From contig NC_091015.1 of the NCBI RefSeq assembly GCF_041296385.1, positions 93,356,004 through 93,420,003 on the forward strand: DNA of 64,000 bases. Direction: 5' to 3'. Shown here in pieces: positions 26,091 through 38,340 of this stretch (position 1 is the stretch's first letter; each line of letters opens with the position of its first letter). Source of the stretch: Aphelocoma coerulescens (taxonomy: Eukaryota > Chordata > Aves > Passeriformes > Corvidae). The position numbers and the translations under genes were made by a program. A model generated the notes under the pieces. It made no database searches. It saw only the letters and a program-made list of their open reading frames with translations, and had not been told where the DNA came from.

Positions 26091-26879
26091 TCCCTTTTAA
26101 ATATGTGCTGTGAACTTGGCTGAAACTTACTAAAAGAGTGGGACATGACAGGAGAAAATATTTTTATCAAATTTACTGATTGTCAAGGGAGAAGACAAAG
26201 TCCAGTTGGAAAAATTTGTGGATCCATTCAATTCTGAAATCCAAAGTAAAAACAGTAGTGGCATAAGTAAACTCAGGTCTAAAATGTTTTCTTTTTGTTT
26301 TCTCTTGAAACAGGAAATTAATTCAATTAGTTGGAATAGGCCATGCGTGCTTAATGTGACAATTTGAACTGGGAGTGCTACCTTTTAGCCTCAAGAATTC
26401 TAATGGCATCATTAAGGTTGTTTATAGAAATCTACAAAATTAAATGATTGCTATTAAATACCACCCTTTCAGAGATGGAAGCTGGAATGGCTCTTGGGTT
26501 TGATAAGAGAAAACAGTCTTTCATTTCTAGATCACTGCTTTGAATTCGAGCCAGGATAACAACAATGAGAAGTTTTTATCAACAAAAGACAGGGAATGTG
26601 CTCCATGAAAGGAGATTATGGAGTCAGGCAGTTTCTTAGGGTGCTGGTACCTTCCTGGGAAGTGTGTTTTGCATACAGTGCTGCTCTACAAGGATATTAA
26701 GATCAAGCTACTGCCTAGACGAGAGTACAGTCACTCCTCTGCAGAGAGTTGCAAGTATCATCAAATATCCATCTTCCACCAAAATTAAAGTCATTTTTTA
26801 AGACAGAAAGTAATGGCCTCTAGAATACAAATTGTTCATGTTTATGAGAAAAAGTGATTGACATCTACAGACTAAACAG
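26091..26879. other. Non-coding stretch, no gene recognised
   Basis: No gene, RNA or clear repeat is seen. Confidence 0.65.
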
Positions 26880-27430
26880 CCTCTGTGATGGGACAAATCC
26901 TGAAGAATATCCCTGGGTGTGACTGGCATGTAAGTCCATGATCTGGACCCTAATGCTCACTCATGGACTTAATTTCCTGCCTTGTCCTTGGGTTTAATTC
27001 ACCACTTTCCTGGAGAGGACTGAGCTGTGGCTGACCCTGGTTACTATGTCTGGATCTGACCCAGACCATGGCTGTGCCTTGCTGTCTTGACTTCCTTGTT
27101 TGACTTCTTACTCATCATGGACTTATCAGGGGATCTGGACTTGTGGCTGGACTTAGTGACTGTCACCACACCTGTCCTGCTCACCTTGCTCAGGTCTGTG
27201 GGGCCTTGTCAATGAGGTCCCTTTCACTTAGACTGTTTTGTTCTTGTGTGTGCTCCTGGCTACCTGTCCCGGGCAGAGCAGCCTTCTCCTGCTGCTCCCT
27301 GGCCCTCTGTGTTGGGCATAATCAACAGGGTTTGGGTAGCAGGAGCTGTGCCCTTAAGTAGAAGGAGGTGATGAACAACCCTGTGACAGTCAGTCAGCTT
27401 CCACAGGCTTGGCAAAAGCCAACAGCATTC
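26880..27430. repeat. Unassigned interspersed repeat, copy 1
   Basis: A G/C-richer block with many CTGGAC/GGACTT words. It resembles the block at 58610-58990: both share a CCCTGGTTAC segment followed by CTGGA.CTGA.CC, then a CTTGACTTCC-like and a GGACTTG-rich part, and both end near GTGACAGTC. Family and strand are unknown; an old LTR is possible. The open frames on both strands here are probably incidental. Confidence 0.4.
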
Positions 27431-27479
27431 CGCCTCATGCCAAAACATCAAAGGCTAACACAGTGCTCCTACTGAAATA

Positions 27480-27930
27480 TATTTTTTAAGGGGTAGGGGT
27501 AGGAAAGACAGAATGGGTTCCTGCTAGTGTCAGGAGACACAGGAGATGTGAGGACATCCACAGGAAAGGACACAAAGGAAGATACCAGTGGAGGGATGTC
27601 AAAGGTGACAAGTTGAGGGACACAGCTGGGGCACATCTTAGACTGAGGGACTCCTTGCTAGAGCAGGTACAACCTGAAGGGACTGGAGCCAGTGGATGAC
27701 CCCTGGCTGTCCACAGGAAATGAGTAAGAAAGAAGGAGCAGCAGAAAAAAGGAGTAAGGAACAAGGAATGACAGAAAGAAAACATTTTGTCTCTTAATAC
27801 CTCCAATCAGAAATTAAAAGTCTATGTTATTTAGAAATAAAATAAATTCACTGAAATTCCCAGAGTGGAGGTGTGTTTTACTCAAGACACCCTGGCAAGG
27901 TGAGTGACACCAAGTTACCCAGATTTGCTC
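27480..27930 (+). repeat. Possible LTR-derived segment, unassigned
   Basis: A purine-rich part (27480-27790) leads into AATAAAATAAATTCACTG with polyadenylation-like signals near 27835-27850, then a segment ending ...CTCAAGACACCCTGGCAAGG. I associate this arrangement with the 3' part of an avian LTR, but no terminal CA or target duplication was found. The antisense 106-codon frame at 27486-27806 is rich in C, F, L and S because it reads the purine-rich strand backwards. Confidence 0.3.
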
Positions 27931-28748
27931 TAAAAAAGCTACTGCAGTATTGACTCTCCTAAAGTCCTGGTGTGAAAGGTTATGTCTAGAAGACCAGCAT
28001 GATTCTAGATATTACAGAGACTTCCCTTTAATGGCACTTAAGATATAGCTGGATGAAATATATTGTGTGCAGGGAGATGGACATGGAGGTTTCCTATTCA
28101 GTGCTTCTTTCTGGAGCTCACCTCGCAGATCTGACAAGTCTTTAACCCTGTTCAGCAAGACACTACAAATTTCTACCATACATATTTGGAAATGGTACCA
28201 AACCTTTAAAGATCAAGGAGTATTCTTTGAAGAAACAGCTGGTAATCCCATTTCCTTACAATAATTATACATGCTCTAGGAAAATGAGTGGATGACAAAC
28301 AATGCCACAATAATGGTATTAAAGAAAACATCACACAGTTTGGACTTTTAAGCTCAGATGTGCCATTTTTAAAAATAAAATATTTTCATCCAAATGATTA
28401 TTTATAGAATTTGGCACACTTTTTTTGGCATAAACATTAAGAAATTAATTTTTGTATGCTGAGGCCTGTATTTAAGACTCCGAAATTAGCTGAGAGAAAT
28501 GGCACTGAGTTAAACTGTTACATTGTGTGCAAGTTGTTCTCAGGGAGACTTTTGAAGAGCAGAGTGTGTCCTTGCTTATGTTTTTAACAGCTTCTCTGAG
28601 TTATAGTGTGCTAGTACAGACTGTATGAAAGGATCATTCTTTGACTGCCGCAGCCTCTGAAAAGACTGAATGGGTTAATTTTATTTCTCTTTACAGAATA
28701 CTTCCATCTTGATGTCATTTAAAAGATTCTTTTTTTTCTTCCTTCCAG

Positions 28749-28869
28749 AGCAGCGTTAGAAAATTGCAGTGGTTATAAATCCTTCACTGTGGCTTTTGAA
28801 GCTGGAAATGCCAAGGTGCATTCACCATTTACCTCAACAGGCCTGCTCATGGCAGCTATTACAAATGAG
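28749..28869 (+). other. Exon-like segment with strong acceptor
   Basis: A long pyrimidine tract (TTCTTTTTTTTCTTCCTTCCAG, AG at 28747-28748) precedes a 121-bp segment that ends with ACAAATGAG|GTGAAA (GT at 28870-28871). In frame 2, after one leading base, all 40 codons are open. The peptide (starting AALENCSGYKSF) does not match a family I know. The frame continues past the donor for about 20 codons. Its entry phase does not fit the exit phase of 15121-15241, so the two would not join directly as coding exons. Confidence 0.3.
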
Positions 28870-30479
28870 GTGAAATATATGTCAATGCCATGCAGCATTA
28901 TTCTGACTTATCACTGCAGCTGTTTTTGTAAATAACCTTTACAACACCAAAAATAGAATCTTTTACTATTTCTAGTATTTAAACACTTGTTTTTAAATGG
29001 CATTTCAATAAATTGCTGGTATCCTTCAGTTTCAAACAAAGGACTAGTGCCTGGAAGCAAATACAAAAGCATGGCTCCAAGTTATTCACACAGATTTCTT
29101 CTGAGTCCTGCTTTGGAGTGAACTAACCAGATCCCTGGGGGTCCAAGCCTGAGATAGTTGTGGGGAAAGGATTTTCAGAAAACCCACCATACAGGTTGTA
29201 GGGTTGAGATTGCTCAAGTATATCATGCTGCACTTGGCACAGTCCTCTATGCCAACCAGCTTATTTGCCCTCACAGTATTGCTCCAGGGAGTTCTGATCC
29301 ACAGAAGAATCACATCATAATAAAACAGTACTTTGAGGCATTAGGTAACATCCAGCCATGCATGGAAGCTGCACGAGGAGTTGAAGGGATGATGACAGAG
29401 GCTTCTTATCTCCCTATCTGCAATTGCAGACACCCAGACCTTTTTTGCATGTGAGTGTCTCCAGACACTGGCACATATACCCTACAGGACTAACACATAG
29501 GATAGAAAGTGGCTTCATACAAGAAAATTTGTTAAGAAAACAATTTAATAGGTAAATTGGCTAGATTGAGGTGATCAGGAATAGGGCAAACTAACTGACC
29601 AGCTGTTTAAGCAGCCTATATTTCTACCTTTTCCCTATTTTCTCAAGTTTGTTCCTCTTAGATCCACCCTGACCATAATTTCTCAGCCTTTGGCCCTTCC
29701 TTTAGGCTTTCCATAATGAGTTTTGTAAAGTCCACAGGGCCCCTCAAGCATCCCATAATAGTCAGACTTGTTTCCAGCTGCTTATCTGTTACAAGGTTCA
29801 TCTTGACCCTCTTCAAGACTGTGCCTGAGTAGTTTTTCAGTGAACTATCAATCACTGTCTGAGCAGTTCTGGTTTTCGTTGCTGTCTCCATTATCACCCA
29901 CCCGTCAGATTTGTGTATCTATGTGTTCAATTTATCACCTTTCTTGTTACTTATTATTTAATTTATAATGAATAGTCAGGTAATCAATGGTCTCACATTA
30001 CCCATACTCTTACAATGATCAATCAGCCTGAATGGTCTGCAAATGAAGTCCAGGATGCACTGTGTGTGCATAAAAGATAATAGATTTTTTTTCTTTATGT
30101 GCTCTTTGATTTCTAGAATGAAAATGGTACATTTTTATAAAGTAATGTAAAATGCTGTATTATGTCCTTTGTGAGGACTGGGTGGACCCCCTGTATGGCC
30201 ATCTTCTGTGTCAGTGAGTGAGCAGGCTCCTGTAGGCACAAAACCACAAATGGAATACTTTTATGTTTATCTGTGTTCTCTGCTGCATATCAAACTGTGC
30301 CAGCTGTCCACTTTCAGACTGGACATGCAAAAGCTGAAAGGCCAAATGCCTCAGCAACTGCTCTGTAAGGTAAGGCAGTAACATTCTCACACAGCTTGTG
30401 CCCAATGTAGCCAGAACTTTGTACTGTTTAGATCTTGATGTCCAGCCTCTCCTCAGCATTTGCCACGTTGTAAGCAGCT
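28870..30479. other. Non-coding stretch, no gene recognised
   Basis: Open frames at 29086-29454 on both strands and at 29658-29897 (-) are short and without recognisable motifs. The latter could be a retroposed fragment, but I cannot name a source. Confidence 0.6.
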
Positions 30480-30870
30480 GGACATTTGCACATGCCAGAT
30501 TTCTCACCCATCAGCACCCCCAAGTCCTTCTCCCTCAGCCCCTGCCCCACACAGCTTCCCGTCCCCTGAAAACATGCTGAGGGTGAGCTCCATCAGCTCT
30601 CTGTGTCATTGGGGAAGCCATTTAAGAGCCCTGGTGCCAAGGCAGAGCCCTGAGGGACACTCCTCATCCCCAGCCTTCACCTGGACATGGAGCCACTGAC
30701 CACAACTCCCTGGCTGTGCCCATCTGGCCAATTCGCCATGATCCAAACAGGCCACCCTCAAAGCCAGGGCTCTGCAGTGTGGGGCTCAGGGTGTGATGTG
30801 GGACTGTATCCAAAGCCTCACAGGGGCTCTGAGCACATCAGGGCTGTCAGAGACTGAAATGTTATGGTTA
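30480..30870 (-). mobile_element. CR1 LINE ORF2 fragment
   Basis: On the plus strand this reads as reversed CR1: CACCCCCAAGTCCTTCTCCC, CTGAGGGTGAGCTCCATCAG, CCCTGAGGGACACTCCTCAT, GGAGCCACTGACCACAACTC and AAGCCTCACAGGGGCTCTG. It covers the ORF2 region downstream of the palm motifs and lacks the 3' tail. Frames are broken. Confidence 0.88.
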
Positions 30871-33800
30871 ATGGCTGAAAAATTGTTATGAAGGGGTTTT
30901 GTCTATTACGGCAAAACTGATAAAGAAGGTGTGACCACCCAAGCCCACCCCTCCCTGACCTGACTGGAACTGTGGACTGTGAGTTAAGCCACCTAAGAGA
31001 ACTTGAGATAAGAAAACTAATTTTCAATTACCTCAGTAATTGAGTAAAAAAGTAAAAAAGACTAAGGGAGAAGAATGTATCCACAAGAAAGCCAAACCCA
31101 GCAGATGTCCTGAAAATCATCCCTGCCTGTGTTCAAGGTGAGGAAGGCCATAGCCCACAGGCTCATCTGCTGAGGCCAGGTGTGCAGACACTCCCCCACA
31201 ACAAAGGGGAAAAGAGGACAGTTTTAGGGGTGTGGCATAACCTGTGGTTAGAATGCACTGAGAAAGGGCTGTTCCAAGGAGAAGTCAGTAACTACCATGA
31301 ACCAACTGGAATGAATGCATCTGGAGTTGACAGGTCCTCCCAAGGAGCTCAGTATGATCTTCAGCTCTTCCAGCCTATCCCATTTGCAGAGGAGTGGATA
31401 CTGGTTTTCTGGCTCCCAAATCTCTCCACACTGTGGGAAAGCTGTGGGCTCCAGCAACTCAGGCAGCCCACCAGACTGATGCTGCTGACCATGACTGGCA
31501 AACTGCATTTTTAGCAGTCATTCTGGTGGCTAGCCTGCACCTCCTGGATGTCTTGCTCAAATGGCATGCAAACAACATGCCAGATGCTATTGCAGACAGT
31601 GAGAGTTCTGCCAGTGGCCTGCAAAAGTGCCAAATCAGCCTGACAAAATGCAGCAGTGGCCAAAGTATCAGAGTTGCTAGCAGCCTGCAGAGCAACAGAT
31701 GATGCAGCAGGGAGCCTGGCTTTACTGTAGGCAGCAGATACAGACTGCCTGGCTGCACCCCAGTGTGGAGGCTACTGACACAGTCACATGTCACACAGGG
31801 AGCTAATGAGCAGCGAGCACGTTCTGTATTGTACTAGCAAAGCACTTCCATGAGAAGGCACAAAGCTCTGTGTAGTGGTACAGAGAAAGTTATCCCTTCA
31901 AGTGCAGTGCAATGTGGATATAGCGCTTCTCTCCAGAGTGCTTGCAGTAATATACATGTGAATGAATCCACATGAGCAGGCCAGAGGGGCAGTGAAAACT
32001 CTCTAAGCTGAATACTGTCAGCAGCATAGGCACAGAAATAATGCACTTAAGATGGCAAAGAACAAAGAAGTATCCCCATTTTTTCATTTTTTTTTTAAGA
32101 GCCAAGCAGATCATACACATCTTTTCTTGATCAGATTGAGACACTGTAAAGAAATAAAAATGCCCTGTGTAGGTGGAAAATAAAGCAAACTAGATGAAAT
32201 AATACCCTTATTATTTTTGATGCTGAATTGCAATTCCACAGCACTGTTATGGCAGGATGATTTAGCTCAGTATAATACTCCCAGTTGTCTTATTTTCCTG
32301 TTAACAATGTTTGTTTCTCTCTGTAGCTGAAGTAACTCTTCAAGTTTCCACAAGAATGATGTATGGAAACTTCTGCTAGTCAGTAGTGACTGCTAGTGGA
32401 GAAAGCACTAAGGAAATATTTTCTTCATCCACACTTTATTATCTAAGACATAAACCAACATTTCCTGGTGAAAGGGAGCAGATAAAAAACACAAGAGAAA
32501 AGGAAAGACAGGGAATGGCTCAGAAGGTAATTTCAAATTCTTTGCATTTTTTTTCAGTAAAACAAGAATGTGGAGAAGTTACAATAATGTCTGGGATAAG
32601 ACAAATCAACTGTCAGCCGTTGCTCAAATTAAGTGCAGAAAATCAAGGTACTTGCATTTCCAGTAGCCTTGGATTAGCACTTGGGCTGTGCTGTGATATG
32701 TCTATGGTCTAAAACTTAAGGCTCTAAAACAAATGTATGCAGTCAATAGCCCCTAGATTTTAATATTTTTTTTTTTAGATAAAACAGAAGGCTTCTACAG
32801 CAACAGCCTCTGCCATGGAAGCAGATCTGGATTTATTTAGAGTTGGAGCAGGAGGAATTTTGGGGACTCTGGTCCTCTCCACATACTGGAGAGCATATTC
32901 CCATGTCTGCTTCCTCTCCCCAAAATCTTCCCTCTTCTCTTACATGTTTAGACTTAACTGTCTGCCCTTAGTTTACAAAATCAGACTCCATTGAAATAAA
33001 TGTTTTTGCCGTTGATTTCATTCATTTCCACATGCACCCTGTGCTTCTCTGACACACCATTTTAGGAATATACTTCCAAGTTACAGCAGGAGGCACTCTG
33101 GAGTGCTTTTTGATGGAATAAGCAAGGCAAAAACATCTGTTGATACGTACAGGCGTAAGTGTGTGTGAAGAGGGAAACATGGTCCTTTCCATTTGCCTAT
33201 GATCTTTACAAGAAATTGGTTTGTGCCACAGATATCTCTAAACGTCTCCAAAGTTAAAAACTGAAAGATGGTTTCAGTTTAAAGTAAAATTTGATAGTTT
33301 GAACATATCTCCACCTTGCATAAAACCTCTTAGCTAAACTTAAAATATAATTTTTCATACTATCATGACAATGACTGGTTCTCCCATACCTTTGTTTCTC
33401 AGTGATATTGGCTGAAAAAGAAAGGAGAAATCATATACTGATGTCTTTGAACACCACAACTGGAGAGGACTACTTAAAACGTAGCATTTGAAAAAACCAC
33501 TTTGATTTGTGGCACTGTTTCAGACTTTTATATTCAAAAATTGAGTGAAAAACTATACTCTTCATTTTGCAGTATTCTACTATTTTAATTTCTGACCCAC
33601 CAATACGAATAATGTTAATTTAACAAAAAAAAAAACCATAAAATAATTCCACTTTAGATACTTGAAATATAATGGATTTTCTGTAGCTTTGAGAATATCA
33701 CTCACAGATCTTCCTGTGCTGGTTCACAAAAGGTCAAAACAATTTCAAAGGTGAGGTAATTAATGAAATAGCAGAGCCCTTCTAAGTGAAACTATTTCAG

Positions 33801-34101
33801 AGCATTCCTGTGTCCTATTGAAAAAGAGAAAGATGTGCCTTACAGAGCAGATCCTGAGATTAGATATGGCATTCATTCCCAAGGCTGCTTATATCAGCAT
33901 GATGGACTCAAGACCCAAACCCATCAGTAAGGACTTTGAGCAGATACTTTGTATATGCAAGCTGTCCTGTTGTCTTCATCACCTCCCATCTATAAAAATG
34001 TGAAGCAATACAGCTATTCCCTATGACAGTATAAAGATGTCACTTAAAGCTTATAAAGAAGAATTCATTAAGCATTTGAATATCATAGCAATAAATGCAC
34101 C
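30871..34101. other. Non-coding stretch, G/C-richer in its first 900 bp
   Basis: The part 30880-31800 is noticeably more G/C-rich than the surroundings and holds overlapping open frames on both strands; it may be an unrecognised repeat. The part 31800-34100 is ordinary A/T-rich DNA. Splice-like signals cluster at 32325 (acceptor after TTTCTCTCTGTAG), 32527 (donor-like), 32557 (acceptor after GCATTTTTTTTCAG) and 32648 (donor AATCAAG|GT). The 32558-32647 segment is 90 bp and open in two frames. Confidence 0.5.
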
Positions 34102-34126
34102 AAAAAAAAAAAAAAAAAAAAAAAAA
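34102..34126 (+). repeat. Poly(A) run of 25, preceded by AATAAA
   Basis: Twenty-five A residues follow an AATAAA hexamer at 34091-34096 after only five bases. This can be the tail of an old retrocopy or plain simple sequence. No target duplication is evident and no parent gene is recognised in the upstream 300 bp. Confidence 0.8.
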
Positions 34127-34419
34127 GACTTAATTATTTCTGTCAGAGAGGGATTTGGATGTGATTCAGTAAATAAAGCATTCAGCCACATGCTCAATGA
34201 GTATAAAAAGACATATAAAACAGCTGGTTCCTCCCTTGAGCAGATCCATTCTGTGTTGCAAGGCCGTAATCCAAAGTCAGTGATTGTCACAAAAAGGTTT
34301 CAGCTAACAGCAGTCAGCTGCAGACTAACTCTTGGCGAGGAAGGCATCTGCTCTAAAATTAGCAGCAAAACATTTCTATAGACTCAGAACATATACTCAC
34401 ACAAACAGGAAGGATCCTG

Positions 34420-34615
34420 GAGTCATGGAATAATTTGGCTTGGAAGGGACCTCTGAAGTCCTACAGCCCAATGTTCTGCTCAAAGAAGGGCCAACTTAAT
34501 CACTAGAACAGGCTGCTCAGGATCTTTTCCTCTTAAGCTTTTAAAATCAATGATCTCTTTAAAGCCAGCAGGCAGCCTGTTCCAGGGCCCAGACATTCTT
34601 GCTGTGAAATCTACA
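34420..34615 (-). mobile_element. CR1 LINE 3' end
   Basis: Plus-strand AGTCATGGAATAATTTGGCT, TGGAAGGGACCTCTGAAG and GTTCTGCTCAAAGAAGGGCC are the reversed CR1 3' end; GGCAGCCTGTTCCAGGGCC follows. It is 5'-truncated, in minus orientation, and fades out near 34615. Confidence 0.9.
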
Positions 34616-36631
34616 TAGGGAATCATCCTTCAGACACTTTCGAGTTTTTGGTGTTAAATTTTGCAGGTATACTTTTAGAATAGTTACTTTTTTCAAGTTC
34701 ATAGCCAAGGTCATTGTATATATGTGGGTAAGCTCTTTGAGAGGGACCTGCATTTGACACAAGCTTTGATATAGTTCATTCTTAATTAGTGAATTTGGTA
34801 ACAAGTGTAACAGCACCCATAAAACTAGGATGCAAGGTAAGCAAGATACAGTTATGTTTTATATTCAATGTTACTTTGGGTATTTCAAGCCTCTTGCTGC
34901 ATTAAAAGGTTCTTTGCCCTAGAGATAGGAGTGACATGTGTCTTTCAAGAAATCACTGACAAAACCAAGAAACACTTTAGAAAATCCCTTTGTTCTCTAA
35001 TGCAGACAAGAAGGTTTTCCTATCTTGGGACACTTAGAAGGGTGGGATTGTATATCTTTTCAATTTAATAATGCATAAGGAAAGAAATTTCATGGGGAAG
35101 AAAAGCAGCTTTTCTGTCGTTAGATATGCCTAAAATCACTGGATGGTGAAGTACCTGTAGTGAGACAGCTGCTTGTTCAGAAGAGAGCTGAAGTCTGCCT
35201 TCAACATACACATAAAATAACAAAGCATTATTTCCTCTTGTCAAATCAATTTTATAGATTTAACATTCTTGGCTTATTGTAAAAAACAAATCATTTCATT
35301 TTGCCTGATTGATTTATAAATGTTTACATATTCTGTTTTTCAGTGCAATGCTTATCCATGGTCTTTGACTTGGTAAAAGTTATTAGTCATTTTCAAAAAA
35401 CAGGCTTGTTCTAAGGACTACTACCAGCACATAGTATCAGACAGTTTGCATAAAGTCTCATTTTCTGGTGTGTTTGCTTTTTGTGGGCCATTTCATTATC
35501 ATGCAAATGGAGTTAGGCCATTTTGCAGACAATCTAATTGTTAGCATAATATGTCCTCATTATTTGTATAGTGCAGCAGTTTGCATTAGGCATTACCAAG
35601 TGTAACAGATACCAATGTAACAGCATGATTTTTGAGAAACAGAGGCTACTTTTCATCAAAGGGTGTGCACACAGGTTACTAAATCCAGTCTAGAACCACC
35701 AACAGCCCTCAGTGAACCTAAACTGCACAGCTCTTCCACACCCTAAACATGCTCTGTTGAGTCAATGGGAGCAACATCACTTTTCTGACCCACACATTTG
35801 AAGTTTTCATCCTCTAATGCTTTCATTTCTGCACAAGCTTTAGCTCTTAAATATTGAAGACAGTATTGCGTTATGCCTACATAGTTGGAGCAAAGGAATA
35901 AAGATAAATAAAGCACTATTAAAATAGCAAATGGAAACCAAACTGATCTCTTTTTAGCTAGCAATAGGAATTTAAAGCTGAAACTTCCATCCTGTTTCCA
36001 AACAGTAAATCTTATCTTTTCAGAAAATACTGCCAATTTAGCACTGCTGAACTTTGGAATACAGCCATCCACACATAAACACATTTGCACATTATTTTGG
36101 TTGGCTCTTTGCTAAAGCCATATGCTGGGGATTTTTTTAATTAAAAAGACACCTCAGAAAGTCTTGCAGTGTTCACACAGAATAAAACATCCTTAAAGGT
36201 TCTAAAATGTCATCAAAATACTAAAGTAGAAAGAACAGTTTTCTCCCCTCCACTAATGTAAATAATGTTTGCAGAGTGAATTTTAACAGCCATTTCTTAT
36301 GTGGTTATGAAGATACTTCGGTCACTTGTGTTCTGACATTTAAAGTTTTGATACAGGAAGGATCAGTCAGTTCTAAACCCCACTGACTGAAAATACGCAA
36401 TCCATACTCCTTTGACTGTTACCAGAGCTGTAATCCTCATCTATGTGGCGCAGAGTATCAAAGCACCTAAAGACTAAGGGCTAGTTTTCATTTTTAAACA
36501 ATATGCAAAATTACTTAATGTAATTGAATAGATGAAAACTGAAGTATCAGAGGAGGGTTTCTATTTTTTTCACTCTCAATTTCCAGCTAAAAAAATGTAC
36601 CCTGTATGTTGCAGTGAGGTGTCCTGCAACA
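34616..36631. other. Non-coding stretch with one minus-strand open frame
   Basis: A 115-codon frame lies at 35743-36090 (-). It has one hydrophobic stretch (around residues 51-73, FPFAILIVLYLSLFLC at its core) that could span a membrane, flanked by basic and acidic parts, but I recognise no family and the start context is weak. The segment 35440-35640 carries an octamer ATGCAAAT and other homeodomain-type A/T words and looks like conserved non-coding DNA; this is an impression only. Confidence 0.4.
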
Positions 36632-36894
36632 TGTATAGACAGCGAGGCCTGTGGAAAGAAACAGGGAGTGATTCTTGATAGAAGTTTCAGAGATCTTTAT
36701 TCTCCAGCCACCTGGCCAGGGGACTGCTGAAGAACTGAGCAATCATGGGACAGCCAGGGTCCTCCCCACACAGGGGAACACAAAACAACCAAAGGGGAAC
36801 AGGATTGACCAGGGAGTAGGGAAACCCCACAGGCCATGCCTTTGCTCCAGGGTCCCCTCCCACCAGACCCCACCCCAGGGGGAGGAACCCCAAC
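36632..36894 (-). mobile_element. Probable LTR-derived block
   Basis: Read on the minus strand, a G/C-rich U3-like part beginning TGTTGGGGTTCCTCCCCC runs through CCTGGCCAGGTGGCTGG into GAGAATAAAGATCTCTGAAA (AATAAA polyadenylation signal, near 36698 in plus numbering) and ends ...GCTGTCTATACA. TG and CA ends can be placed at 36894 and 36632, but the flanks do not show a matching target duplication and no clear TATA box was found. The family is not certain. Confidence 0.45.
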
Positions 36895-38340
36895 ATCTGT
36901 AAATATTTATGCTGTGCTAACTAAGAGTAGATTAGACTGCAACTGCCATAGTACCTCAGACTTTAAGGGATTTTTTTCTTGTCTCCTTTGACTTTTGGCA
37001 CTAAACTTGTGGATTATTGAACAGTACTGAATGTAGATTTGCCTCTTCTAGTCATCAGGAAATGATCAATCACTATTGAAGTGGGTATATAACTGCAGGG
37101 TATCCAGCTGCCATCGCTAGTGCCAGTGTTTCTCAGCCATAAGAGGGGACAACACAAGTTCCCTTTCCTTCCTTGCACAAAACCTCCAACATTTAAACAG
37201 TCTTCTCCAGTCTTCCAATAGCTTCCAGTTTGCCAGTCTCTTTGCTGGAAAAAGCCTGAAAGCCTTTTCTTGAATTAAACCAAACATTTATTCCATAGAA
37301 AGGACAGAGAAAACGAGCAGAAGAACCAGCTATGTTGGGGGGGGGTCTCCATTTCGAGTCCTTTTCTGAGTTACTTCCAGCAACAACTCTGCTGCTGGTA
37401 CTGCTGGAGTAGTTGCAAGGAATTATGGCTGTGCAATGGTTGCAAGGAACATTGTCTGTGCTGGGGAGGGTGAGTGGAAGCTTTTTCCCTTGATATGAAA
37501 GTGAGGAAGAACATCTCCCCTTTGTTCCATACAGATCAGTGATCTCCTGAGCTTTAATCAGACACTGAATATTTTAAACGAAGATTCATGTCTACAGCAA
37601 TCCACAGCAGCACAGATATCTAAATTCTTCAGGAAGAAACAGATGTACTGTCAAGAGGATGTGTACACACACTCTGATACAACTATGGTAGACTTCTGTA
37701 GTACCAGAGGGAGCAGTAATTTGATGTTTGTTCCTTCCTCCTTTGCAGAGATTCCTGTATCTCCCTTTCCTCCCTGGGGCCAGTGATGGAAATGCTGGTA
37801 ACCTCTTAATCTTGTGTCAGGATGTGGGAGAGCAGTGGCAGCTGGAACCAGTCATAGGCTTCGGGCTGATACTCTTTGCCTCACATTAGCAGATTCCTTT
37901 GTACTGTCGTCGCTGCTACCTCACCTTCACAGGACTGACTTCAACCTTGGCTCAGGTCTCACAGTGTTTCTGCAAATACCTGTCTGAGTCTCTTCATCTT
38001 CTCTTCCAAAACTTCCTGTAGAAATACTGGCTGATTGCAGTAGTTTTACATAAGATAAGAAATACATTGTTACAGAGCCTTCCAGCACTTTGATTTATAG
38101 CAGTATCAACACTTTGGTAATTGTGTGTAATAATTTACTGGTCCAGACTACAGTATTTTACACTTATTAGTGCAGATGAAAACTTTTTATTTGTAAGGAT
38201 TTTCTGAGTCTTGCTCACTTTTCTGGTTCATTTTTGATACAGTTTTAAAAGGATGCTTTGTTGCACTGGGAAAACTGTCTGATGGGAAAGTCCTTCTTAA
38301 TGTACTTTGTGTTTATGCCCTCAGACAGATTTATAAACAA
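36895..38340. other. Non-coding stretch, no gene recognised
   Basis: A/T-rich sequence with short open frames only. Confidence 0.65.

Noticed and set aside
27486..27806. 106-codon minus-strand frame
   Set aside because: Same effect of a purine-rich opposite strand, probably within a repeat.
31182..31794. Overlapping frames of about 100 codons on both strands as a gene
   Set aside because: Several phases are open together because the segment is G/C-richer; no motif or splice pattern selects one.
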